This document shows positions 23,858 to 31,885 of a stretch of 64,000 bases of DNA, one piece after another (position 1 is the first letter of the stretch; each line of letters starts with the position of its first letter). Under the pieces are notes generated by a model. That model saw only the letters and a list, made by a program, of their open reading frames with translations, made no database searches and had not been told where the DNA came from. Position numbers and translations under genes: made by a program. Origin of the DNA: RDYJ01 sp034931405 (lineage in GTDB: Bacteria; Cyanobacteriota; Cyanobacteriia; Cyanobacteriales; Nostocaceae); contig NZ_JAYGHA010000001.1 in the NCBI RefSeq assembly GCF_034931405.1, forward strand, positions 124,001 through 188,000, read 5' to 3'.

Positions 23858-26638
23858 CTAAATTCTATCTGTCCTGGGGGGAACACGCACAACTCGAAAA
23901 CCGCCATTGAGGTTGTTGTTGCCGAAATTGTAGCGAGTCGCACAACGACAGTTCCTAGTAACGTTGTTCCAAGAACCGCCTCGACGCACCTTGTTGTTAT
24001 TCGCTTGTTTACTTATCCATGCACTACCATCCGTCGGCGCACCTTCATAATTATCATGCCAGTCATCTTCACACCATTCCCACACATTCCCGTGCATATC
24101 ATATAACCCGAAATTATTCGCTACTTTAAAATATCCCACTGGTGTTGTTTGTTTTCTATATTCCCCTTTGACTCCTTCTCCATACACATCTGTACCACGA
24201 TAATTTGCTAGTTCTGCTGTGATGGTTGACCCAAAATGAAATGGTGTGCTTGTTCCTGCACGACACGCGTATTCCCATTCTGCTTCTGTGGGTAGGCGAT
24301 ATTCATACCCTGTTTTTTTACTTAATCTGTTACAAAATTCTTTTGCATCTGACCATCTGATATTTTCCACTGGTCTTTGCCATCTTTCTATTCCTTTGTA
24401 GTCTTCTTTAAATCTCGATGGGTCTGGGTTTAGTTCTTTGTCTATTTGTTCCCATCCTGCTACTACCCGCCATTGCTTTTGGGTGATGGGATATTTCCCC
24501 ATATAAAATCTTGGTACTGTTACTTCATGTTGTGGTGATTCATCATCATATCTTCTCTCTTCGTCCTCTGGTGAACCCATGCGGAATTTTCCTCCTGGTA
24601 TTTCCATCAGTTCTAAATTTACCCCTTCAGCCAGTTCCTCAATTACACCTACAGCTTGTTTTTCTTGACGGTTGACTATCCAGTTAGTTTGTTTTGATTT
24701 CCGTTCTAAAGTTGCTACTACAAATTTAAAAGTAGTCTGTTTAATAATTTCAATAGTCGCTACTTCAAATTCACAGGTTTTTAATTCTGGTTCTGGAGGA
24801 GGAGGAGGTGGTGGTGGTGGTGTAGTTATTTTTGGAGGAATATATTTATTAATAGCATCAGCAAATTCAGCATATTCACCACCAATATTTTTAAAGACAT
24901 CTACCGCAATATGGGCAAAGGGAAGAAGTTTATCTTGAGTATCTTGATTTTTAGGAAAATTAGCTATCAATGCCGTAAAACTGTTAACTGATAAACCAAT
25001 TCTTTCACCAATATATGCAGAAACAGCATCTAAAACATTTTCCGTTTCATTAATTGCCATTGCATTATTCAGTACCTTCCTCACACCAGGAATAAAATCA
25101 TAAACTCGCTCTTTTCCTTCGTGATTTTTTGGTGTGACATCTTCCAATAAACCAGCCATATAAAATTCTGCCACATGAACCGTTTTAGCTGCCTTTAAAC
25201 AGGTTTTTCTCAGCAGATTAACTACAGCCATATCCACAGGTAAAGCTGCCATCATTCCTGCTAATCTTTGCGCGATGGGTGATGCAGTAGCGAGGAAATT
25301 TTTCACAATTTTTTGCGCTTTTTCGTCTTCACCTAACCCCCCATCCCCCTTCCCTACAAGGGAAGGGGGGGAATTTAAAGCCTCTCTCCTCGTAGGAGAG
25401 AGGTTTGGAGAGAGGTCATTTGCAACTTCACCTAACCCCTCAGAATTTAAAGCCTCTTTTTTCGTAGGAGAAAGGTTTGGAGAAAGATTTTCTTGTAAAT
25501 ATGTTAAATCAAATAAATATGTAGAAATTCTGCCATTACCAAAACCAGCAACAACTTTTGACCACAGGTTTAATATTGCTGGTTCTAAATTCAATACTGG
25601 TAAAACTAAATTTTCACGCCAATTAACAGACACCCAAAATGGTAAATTTTCTAACTCTAATTTTTGATTTACTACACCGGGTTTAGATGATTTAGCAAAT
25701 ATTTTTCGTCCTGATGATAATTGGGTACTATCCCATAAATTTTCAGGGAAAAATTGTAAAATAGCAGTAGGTTGAGATGTTGACCAATCTTTTAAACATT
25801 GATAAAATATGTGATTTTCCCACAAAGGAGAAACACAATCACTAACAATTAAAATTAAACCCCGTTTATCAGGATGAATTAATTCTTTATATTGATGTTT
25901 ACGTTGTGCTAATTTACCTCCTTTGTAGCGACGATAAAGAGCTAATTTATTCTGTTTATTTTTATTGGTAGTAGGATTATTTTCTGTAGGAATAATCCAA
26001 CAACGAATATTTCTAAAAGCACCTTGTTTTTCTAATATTTGTTCTAATTCATCTATTAAACCCTGCCAAATAAAAGATGATTTAGAATCTTCGACAACTA
26101 ACTCTAAATATAACCATCTTTCCGGTGCTGGTTTAGTAACAGGAGTCCAAATATTACGCTCAATAATTCTATTAACAGTTGCTTCTTCATCTAAAATAAA
26201 TCTATTTTTAGCAGCTACTTTTCGCTTCAGGGGACGCAGTGAACGAGCAATTTCTAAACTATTATCAATAGCTGGTGCAGCAGCAACAGGAAAGGGAAAA
26301 CCTGATGTTTGCGGTGTTGTTTCTGATTTTTTAACTGGTTCTGTTATCTGTTCTGTATTTTCTGGTTTTTTGTCATTTACATAAGCATTGAAAACTTCTG
26401 GTTTTGAATCATCTATTTCATTTATATTATTATCATCAGGTAATCTTTCTATTGGTCTAAATTCTATAGAACCTTCTGTATTATTAGATGTTTGTTGCTC
26501 TACATCTCCCATTTTTAAAGCCAACCAAATCATATCAGCAATGTCTTCATCATCCAATGCTAAATCATCTGGTAATTTTAATTTATCTAATCGGGTGATT
26601 AGGTTTTTAATCGTGGTATAATTGGGAGAATTATTCAT
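23858..26638 (-). CDS. SAV_2336/vWA-like protein with C-terminal FGE-sulfatase domain, the DGR target
   Basis: 926 residues, last gene of the minus-strand operon. An acidic N-terminus is followed at ~170-310 by a Rossmann-like region (WLYLELVVEDSKSSFIWQGL, then RGLILIVSDCVSPLW) resembling the SAV_2336/vWA-like module of MoxR-linked conflict systems, with a degenerate metal site. A helical middle and a poly-Pro run (nine Pro, near 24800) lead to an FGE-sulfatase/C-type-lectin-fold domain at ~675-926: IPGGKFRMGSPEDEE, YRLPTEAEWEYACRAG, DMHGNVWEWCEDDW and RRGGSWNN ... GFRVVRVPP. Residues 886-926 are encoded by the DGR variable repeat; 893, 903, 906, 910 and 912 differ from the template. Likely a diversified ligand-recognition protein. 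It starts 1 bp after the MoxR stop. A dispersed repeat has entered in frame at 25329-25495. Confidence 0.82.
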   Translation of the reverse strand: MNNSPNYTTIKNLITRLDKLKLPDDLALDDEDIADMIWLALKMGDVEQQTSNNTEGSIEFRPIERLPDDNNINEIDDSKPEVFNAYVNDKKPENTEQITEPVKKSETTPQTSGFPFPVAAAPAIDNSLEIARSLRPLKRKVAAKNRFILDEEATVNRIIERNIWTPVTKPAPERWLYLELVVEDSKSSFIWQGLIDELEQILEKQGAFRNIRCWIIPTENNPTTNKNKQNKLALYRRYKGGKLAQRKHQYKELIHPDKRGLILIVSDCVSPLWENHIFYQCLKDWSTSQPTAILQFFPENLWDSTQLSSGRKIFAKSSKPGVVNQKLELENLPFWVSVNWRENLVLPVLNLEPAILNLWSKVVAGFGNGRISTYLFDLTYLQENLSPNLSPTKKEALNSEGLGEVANDLSPNLSPTRREALNSPPSLVGKGDGGLGEDEKAQKIVKNFLATASPIAQRLAGMMAALPVDMAVVNLLRKTCLKAAKTVHVAEFYMAGLLEDVTPKNHEGKERVYDFIPGVRKVLNNAMAINETENVLDAVSAYIGERIGLSVNSFTALIANFPKNQDTQDKLLPFAHIAVDVFKNIGGEYAEFADAINKYIPPKITTPPPPPPPPPEPELKTCEFEVATIEIIKQTTFKFVVATLERKSKQTNWIVNRQEKQAVGVIEELAEGVNLELMEIPGGKFRMGSPEDEERRYDDESPQHEVTVPRFYMGKYPITQKQWRVVAGWEQIDKELNPDPSRFKEDYKGIERWQRPVENIRWSDAKEFCNRLSKKTGYEYRLPTEAEWEYACRAGTSTPFHFGSTITAELANYRGTDVYGEGVKGEYRKQTTPVGYFKVANNFGLYDMHGNVWEWCEDDWHDNYEGAPTDGSAWISKQANNNKVRRGGSWNNVTRNCRCATRYNFGNNNLNGGFRVVRVPPRTDRI
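23860..23983 (-). other. DGR variable repeat (VR) at the 3' end of the FGE-domain gene
   Basis: Reads CGAGGCGGTTCTTGGAACAA from 23983 downwards. It matches the template at 22711-22834 over all 124 positions except eight, all at template adenines. Five codons change the residue: Asn-893 to Val, Asn-903 to Tyr, Asp-906 to Gly, Asn-910 to Leu and Asn-912 to Gly. The repeat covers the stop codon region, as usual for VRs. Confidence 0.92.
25329..25495. repeat. Dispersed repeat read in frame inside the FGE-domain gene
   Basis: The segment holds a GGGAAGGGGG-type palindrome and two related units TTTAAAGCCTCTYTYYTCGT + AGGAGARAGGTTTGGAGARAG. Translated on the minus strand it gives two copies of LSPNLSPT(K/R)(K/R)EALNS, low-complexity sequence unlike the surrounding helical region. 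The frame is kept. Confidence 0.75.
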
Positions 26639-26639
26639 C

Positions 26640-27827
26640 TTATTCTTCTGGTTCTGCTCCCAAATCTTCTAATAATCTATCTATTAATTTGTTTTCACTA
26701 GAAATTCCATCCCGACCGTTGACAACCATAAAAATAGCATTTAATAATTGGTCTGTTGCTAAAGTCTTTTCATCTTGATTTTGTAAAAACTTGGTAATTA
26801 ATTTGTCTACTTCTGGGTTATTAGTGGTTTTTGTAGCTGTTTTTTCAGTTCCTTCATTAAAATGAGCATTCACTATATTTTCTAAATCATTCTTGCTGGG
26901 TTTTTGCATTGTTAACCGCAAACAACGACGCAAAAATGGCGCGGGAAAATCTCTTTCACCGTTACTTGTTAAAATTACAAAAGGAAAGTTTTTACAGGTA
27001 ACAACGCCATTTTGAATTTCTGTTTTAATATCTTTTTTAGTTATTTCTTCTGTGTCATCACTGTAAGCTGTACGGACATTGACAACAGGAACTTTTTCTT
27101 TAATTCTTTCTAATTCAGGAATGATAAATCTACCTTCTTCAAAAATACCTAATAAATCATTAGGTAAATCAATATCACTTTTATCAATTTCATCAATTAA
27201 TAATACACGGGGTCTATTAGATGGTAAAAAAGCCGTTCCTAATGGTCCGAGGGTAATATATTTTTCAATAATTTTTAAATGTTGTACTTTTCGTGCTTGA
27301 GATTCTTGTTCTAAAACTTCTGTAAGCTTTTTTTGTAATTGTTCACCACTTTCATTTGCTAATAATTTTAAAAGATTCTGTTTCAGTCCTTTATTCAATT
27401 CTTGTTCTGATAATTCTGACCAATTTTGTTGCTGTTGTTGTTGAGCTTCTTGCAGTCGAGAAATAGCATCATAACTGTAAAGTCCATCTTTTAAAGTCGT
27501 GCGAGTTGTAATTGGCCAATAAAGCACTTCACCTAAGTTTAATTCCCTAGCGACAGCATAAGCAAGAGATGATTTTCCTGTTCCTGGTTTACCAGTAACT
27601 AATAATGGTCTTCTCAGATAAATTGCAGCATTGACCATTTTAATTTCTGTTTCTCGCACTTGGAAGGTTTCACCCCTGCGTTTACGTCTATTTTCCCCTG
27701 GTTTAATTTCTGTACCAAAAGGCCGCCAACTGGGTGGGGGTGGGAATTTTTTTGGGTCAATAATATCCTCATGGGGTTCGGTGTTGTTGCCTTTAAATAT
27801 GTACCAGTTTGTGTTATTTGTATTCAT
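26640..27827 (-). CDS. MoxR-type AAA+ ATPase of the conflict operon
   Basis: 395 residues. Walker A GKPGTGKSS, a long Gln-rich insertion (LQEAQQQQQQNWSELSEQEL), Walker B VLLIDEIDKSD, the arginine-finger region FEEGRFIIPEL and sensor 1 ILTSNGERDFPAPFLRRCLR mark a MoxR-group AAA+ ATPase. These ATPases work with a vWA-like partner, here the next gene, whose start codon follows 1 bp after this stop. In ternary MoxR-vWA-VMAP systems the ATPase is thought to license or switch the effector. It is 66 bp downstream of the VMAP-C gene on the same strand. Confidence 0.88.
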   Translation of the reverse strand: MNTNNTNWYIFKGNNTEPHEDIIDPKKFPPPPSWRPFGTEIKPGENRRKRRGETFQVRETEIKMVNAAIYLRRPLLVTGKPGTGKSSLAYAVARELNLGEVLYWPITTRTTLKDGLYSYDAISRLQEAQQQQQQNWSELSEQELNKGLKQNLLKLLANESGEQLQKKLTEVLEQESQARKVQHLKIIEKYITLGPLGTAFLPSNRPRVLLIDEIDKSDIDLPNDLLGIFEEGRFIIPELERIKEKVPVVNVRTAYSDDTEEITKKDIKTEIQNGVVTCKNFPFVILTSNGERDFPAPFLRRCLRLTMQKPSKNDLENIVNAHFNEGTEKTATKTTNNPEVDKLITKFLQNQDEKTLATDQLLNAIFMVVNGRDGISSENKLIDRLLEDLGAEPEE

Positions 27828-27893
27828 AGTTTTTGGTGATATTTAATATTATTGTTTATTTGATTTAATTAGGGATTCATTTAATTTAGTTTT

Positions 27894-29450
27894 TTAAGGT
27901 ATTGACAATTTCTGGTTAACTTCTTCTTCATGAGGAACTAAATCAGCATCATCGCACAAAAAATGTAAATGATGTCCGATGTGATTATCATTCTGTTTAT
28001 CTCTTTGTTCATCAGCTTCTTTACGGTTTTTTGTAATTTCTTTTGACAGTGTATTTAAACATTCTGCCTCAGATATTATACCATATAAATCTGTTTCCAT
28101 ATTATTAATATTTTCTCTTAGCCATATAGCAAGAGGGATACCAGTAAAATATAAAATCTTCATAAATTCTGCTGTTTGATGATTTTCCAGAACACAAGTT
28201 AATCTTGCTGCTAATTTATCATCTTCTCTCAACTCATTTTTTAATTCTTTACTACTTCTTTGCAAAAAATCCAAAGGAATAAAACTATTACTTAAATTAT
28301 CATATCTTTGTTGTTGTATGTTATTCTTTAAAGAATTACTCTTCTTTGTCCATCTATCCTTATAGGTTTTCTCGTCTTTACTGGTAGAAGGAGTAATACG
28401 CTCTAATAATCTAACACTTATTTGATAATAAGCTCCAAAATAGTATTCTTCCTCTTCCCTAGTGATGAGAAATTTATCTACAGGAATGATATATTGATAT
28501 GGCAAGAATAATTGTATATCTCTAATTTCGCTAGTGGAATCAATCGTATTTATCACAATATCTAACAGTTGAGTAAATTTACGTTCTAAATTATCCCATG
28601 TTAAATTCTTAATTAATTCCTGGGGAAAGTTAGTATTAATTTTACGGCAATTCTTATCATTAAGATATGTATTTATATCTTCAATAAACCATGAATCAAT
28701 TGTTAAATTATTACCTGGTTTTATAGCAATAAGTAAAGAATGAACATGATTTTCTCTTGCACGAAAAGCTTGCTGTTTTTGATGAATATAATTCATCAAT
28801 TCATCTGCATTATTTTGATAATCTGCAATCCATGTATTTAGTGATTGCCAAAAATCAGCAAATTGATTATTATAATTAATATTCATTTTTAAATAGCAAA
28901 CAAAAAAATCTAATAACACAAACCGATTATTTTCATCAGCTTGATAATTATTTAAAGTTGCTAACATTTCCACTGACTCATTCAAATCTTTATCTAGGTT
29001 TTTGCTATTAATATTAATCTTATTCTCCTTATGTAATAAGCATTTTTGATAGGATAAATTACAGATATCGAATATTTGACTATCAGTAAAGTTATTAATT
29101 TTCAGTATTGTCAGAATTTCTGCTAAGCGTAAATTGCGCTTAATTTTTTTGATTGTCGGTACTTTTTCCAAAGAATTAGTAAACCACTTTTCAAGAATAG
29201 AAGTTATTTTATAATAACCTACTTTATTATCAGTTCTGCTCAAATAGTCAAAAAGTGTATCTATAAATATATCATCATTCAAATTATTGAGGTTATCAGT
29301 AGTAATATCATTTATATTTATCCCGATAGACTGACAGAACTTTTCACGAATAATTCTGTCGCTTGTTATTTTACCGCTAAGTTTTAACAACCTCTTCAAT
29401 GTTTCCAAATCGTTCAATAATTCTGAATTTAATGTTTCTAATTTGTTCAT
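27894..29450 (-). CDS. VMAP-C protein (vWA-MoxR associated) with N-terminal effector-associated domain
   Basis: 518 residues. Residues ~13-107 are a helical domain (ETLKRLLKLSGKITSDRI ... NLNDDIFIDTLFDYL) that is about 65% identical over 80 positions to the C-terminus of the neighbouring CHAT protease. The helical middle is followed at ~238-510 by a VMAP-C domain: HVHSLLIAIKPG, IQLFLPYQYIIPVDKF, GIPLAIWLRE and the family ending GHHLHFLCDDADLVP. VMAP proteins are the third component of MoxR-vWA systems and connect NTPase and effector. The shared domain predicts homotypic binding to the protease. It starts 5 bp after the CHAT gene. Confidence 0.8.
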   Translation of the reverse strand: MNKLETLNSELLNDLETLKRLLKLSGKITSDRIIREKFCQSIGININDITTDNLNNLNDDIFIDTLFDYLSRTDNKVGYYKITSILEKWFTNSLEKVPTIKKIKRNLRLAEILTILKINNFTDSQIFDICNLSYQKCLLHKENKININSKNLDKDLNESVEMLATLNNYQADENNRFVLLDFFVCYLKMNINYNNQFADFWQSLNTWIADYQNNADELMNYIHQKQQAFRARENHVHSLLIAIKPGNNLTIDSWFIEDINTYLNDKNCRKINTNFPQELIKNLTWDNLERKFTQLLDIVINTIDSTSEIRDIQLFLPYQYIIPVDKFLITREEEEYYFGAYYQISVRLLERITPSTSKDEKTYKDRWTKKSNSLKNNIQQQRYDNLSNSFIPLDFLQRSSKELKNELREDDKLAARLTCVLENHQTAEFMKILYFTGIPLAIWLRENINNMETDLYGIISEAECLNTLSKEITKNRKEADEQRDKQNDNHIGHHLHFLCDDADLVPHEEEVNQKLSIP

Positions 29451-29455
29451 TTTTT

Positions 29456-30895
29456 TTACATCAATTTTCCTTTAATCCATTTTATTTGGCTAGAAATTTT
29501 TAGTGAACCTTGAAAATGCTTTTCAAGTATTTCTAATAATTTACCTACAGCTAATTGATTCTCATTTCTGTCTATAAAATCAAAGAGTTCATCTATAAAT
29601 ATATCATCATTCAAATTATCTAAGTTATCAGGAGTAATATCATATATATTTATTCCTATGGACTTACAGAAATTTTTACGAACAATTCTGTTACTTGTTA
29701 TTTTACCACTACGTTTTAACAAATCTTTCAATGTTTCCATCTCTGATATGTCCAACTCTTTATTCTTTTGATCATCTGCATTTTGTGAAGTTTCCTCAAA
29801 CTCAAACAAATACCCATCCTTATCCCCATCATGTCGCAAGAAAAGTACAAGACGATACCATTCATATTGCTTGTATTTCATGGCTTGAGAAGCAAATTTC
29901 ACTGCGTCCAACAAGGAAGATTTACTATTACCTAAAACCCGATAAAACTGTTCGATGAAATCTGTGGTACTATCTTGACTAATACTAAATGGTGTAGCTA
30001 CCACTGCGGGAACTTTCTGTAATAGTTTCTGGGCGACTCCATTAAATACAGAATTACTATTATGAGCTAATGCACCATAACAAGCAGTAAGAACTATTAA
30101 TTGTGGTTTGGGATTGCAAATTTCAATTAAATGTGAAAAATGTTCAGCACTAATATATTCCGGTTTACCTTGTTCATTTTCAAATAAAAGAAAGCCTGAA
30201 TCATCTTTGAAAACTCCATGACCATTAAAATGGATAATATCAGGTATTTTATCAGCTTGTTTACGATTATCAGTTAAATAATTTCGTAAAGTTTTATATG
30301 TTGGTTTTTGTGTTTGTGGTTCATACCAAGATAATAAACAAGCACGTCCCTCATTTTGAGCTTTTTGTAAGCTATCATTAATTAATGATTCTTGATGCAG
30401 GAGTCTATGTTCCTCTGTTTCAGATGCTTGTGATGAGATTACCAAAACTTTGAGTTTATCAATCTGACGTTTTCCTGATGGTAGTGAATAACCATCAAGT
30501 ATGCGATAAGAAAAAGTAACTCTGTTTTTTGCTAAAAAATCATTACCATCATGTACTAAATTCCAAGGATATAATGATAAATTAGAGTTGCTAGTTACTC
30601 TAAAATCGTATTGGATTTGAATGTGTAAATCTTCGTTTTTACCAAGTTCTTGATATAATGCTATTTTAATATTTCCTGGAAATAAAGCTTGGTAAAGTTG
30701 TTTGCCAATATTTTCATATATTTTCAGATCATCTGGAAAAGAATCTAGCTTCTTGTTAATAGTAGCAAGATTGGATTTTCCTTGCTCATCAAAAAAGGGT
30801 CGTTTAGAATTTTCAGTGCCGTAATTTTCTGCATGGATGTTAAAAAGCAGATGATTTTCTGGATTGGGTATTAAGGTTAGCTTGAGAGTTGACAT
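29456..30895 (-). CDS. CHAT caspase-like protease with C-terminal effector-associated domain
   Basis: 479 residues. The CHAT domain (~140-365) carries the caspase dyad: His-226 in IIHFNGHGVF and Cys-272 in LIVLTACYGA, with further family elements (LSLYPWNLVHDG, VAQKLLQKVPAVVATPFSIS). It should be a cysteine endopeptidase, the likely effector of this operon. Residues ~385-479 (METLKDLLKRSGKITSNR ... NLNDDIFIDELFDFI) are the domain shared with the VMAP-C protein. The ATG directly abuts the stop of the trypco2 gene. Both catalytic residues are present, so it is predicted active; the substrate is unknown. Confidence 0.88.
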   Translation of the reverse strand: MSTLKLTLIPNPENHLLFNIHAENYGTENSKRPFFDEQGKSNLATINKKLDSFPDDLKIYENIGKQLYQALFPGNIKIALYQELGKNEDLHIQIQYDFRVTSNSNLSLYPWNLVHDGNDFLAKNRVTFSYRILDGYSLPSGKRQIDKLKVLVISSQASETEEHRLLHQESLINDSLQKAQNEGRACLLSWYEPQTQKPTYKTLRNYLTDNRKQADKIPDIIHFNGHGVFKDDSGFLLFENEQGKPEYISAEHFSHLIEICNPKPQLIVLTACYGALAHNSNSVFNGVAQKLLQKVPAVVATPFSISQDSTTDFIEQFYRVLGNSKSSLLDAVKFASQAMKYKQYEWYRLVLFLRHDGDKDGYLFEFEETSQNADDQKNKELDISEMETLKDLLKRSGKITSNRIVRKNFCKSIGINIYDITPDNLDNLNDDIFIDELFDFIDRNENQLAVGKLLEILEKHFQGSLKISSQIKWIKGKLM

Positions 30896-31324
30896 TTATT
30901 TATTCTCGTCAATATTATCATAAGGGCTTACTTGATGAGAACTTTGAAATATAAGTTCAGTATTTTTTTCAACTTTCTTCCGGGAATCTGGTGTTAACTT
31001 TGCCATTAAATCATCATTTAAAATAGCAGGAGTTAAAGTAATTCTAATAGTATGAATAGTTTCGTTATTGGTTTTTGTGCTACCGCTTACAGTTCCTTCA
31101 GCTTCTCCTAACTTGAAAAAGTCAAAAGAAAGAACATTAATTTTTAAATCAGCTTTTGCTTTACCCTCTACTTTAACTTCTTGCTCTTTAGAAACAGCTA
31201 CCTGTAGTTCTAGTTCAACACTTTCTACTATAAAAACAGGATTATCTTTGTTAGTGCTTGCTAACTCTTCTTTAACTTTACTAATTAATTCACCTAAACC
31301 GATTTCATTTAATTTCTGTGACAT
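30896..31324 (-). CDS. Trypco2-domain (trypsin-co-occurring domain 2) protein
   Basis: 142 residues, first gene of the operon. The pattern IGLGELISKVKEEL ... FIVESVELELQVAVSKEQEV ... TIHTIRITLTPAI matches trypco2-type domains, beta-rich proteins found next to proteases in conflict systems. The middle (VEGKAKADLKINVLSFDFFK) replaces the short loop of the typical domain. Its stop abuts the CHAT start, giving tight coupling, so it may chaperone or restrain the protease. Assignment is from pattern recall. Confidence 0.7.
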   Translation of the reverse strand: MSQKLNEIGLGELISKVKEELASTNKDNPVFIVESVELELQVAVSKEQEVKVEGKAKADLKINVLSFDFFKLGEAEGTVSGSTKTNNETIHTIRITLTPAILNDDLMAKLTPDSRKKVEKNTELIFQSSHQVSPYDNIDENK

Positions 31325-31401
31325 ATTCAGTACCCTGGAAATAACTGATTTATTTTATAACATGAAATCATACATCTTTGTGCAACAATTTGTAAAAAAA
31401 A

Positions 31402-31523
31402 GTAAGTATTGAGCTATGGTACTCGTTCATACCCAGATCCCCGACTTCTGACATCAATTTATAATTTGTGGCTACAATACACAAAAGAAGTCGGGGATCT
31501 TATCGACTCGTCTGAATTATTAC
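31402..31523. mobile_element. AGATCCCCGACTTCTT MITE, full-length copy
   Basis: 122 bp. Outer ends GTAAGTATTGAG and (complement) GTAATAATTCAG are inverted. An inner pair, AGATCCCCGACTTCT and AGAAGTCGGGGATCT, surrounds ~35 bp. Two equally long relatives lie at 41858-41980 and 50880-51001. A second hairpin (TTACCCCACCC/GGGGCGGGGTAA) follows at 31547-31588. Together they fill the gap between the operon promoter and the Uma2 remnant. Confidence 0.8.
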
Positions 31524-31637
31524 AAAAAAGCGAATTTGCTAAAAATTTACCCCACCCTGGAAATTGACAGCATGGGGCGGGGTAATGTAAAATTAGTGAT
31601 TTATGTGAAAGCTGACTGCTGAAAGCTTACCTGAAAA

Positions 31638-31877
31638 TTATACTTCCGGTTCAATACCTAAAGCACGCAATTGGGCAATTAAACGTTCATTTTTTAGGCG
31701 TTCCCGTTCTGCACGTTCTTCTCCACTTAACAACAAATTACCATCTAAATCCCACCAACGTAACCAAGGTAAATCCACATTTTGATATTCACCTTGCCAA
31801 ATTCCTAACTCAACTCCTAAAGCTGGAATCGGAAAATGTCCCCGTTCATTAGCTGGTAATAAGAGGCTCTGCCTCAC
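31638..31877 (-). pseudogene. C-terminal remnant of a Uma2-family (DUF820) nuclease
   Basis: 79 codons. The pattern IPALGVELGIWQGEYQ, LPWLRWWDLDGNLLLSGEE and a closing ERLIAQLRALGIEP is the C-terminal tail of Uma2/DUF820 proteins. The PD-(D/E)XK catalytic part (about 130 residues) is absent; the DNA upstream is the end of phoD, eight bases away. A truncated, probably non-functional copy. Confidence 0.75.
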
Positions 31878-31885
31878 ATCAGAAT

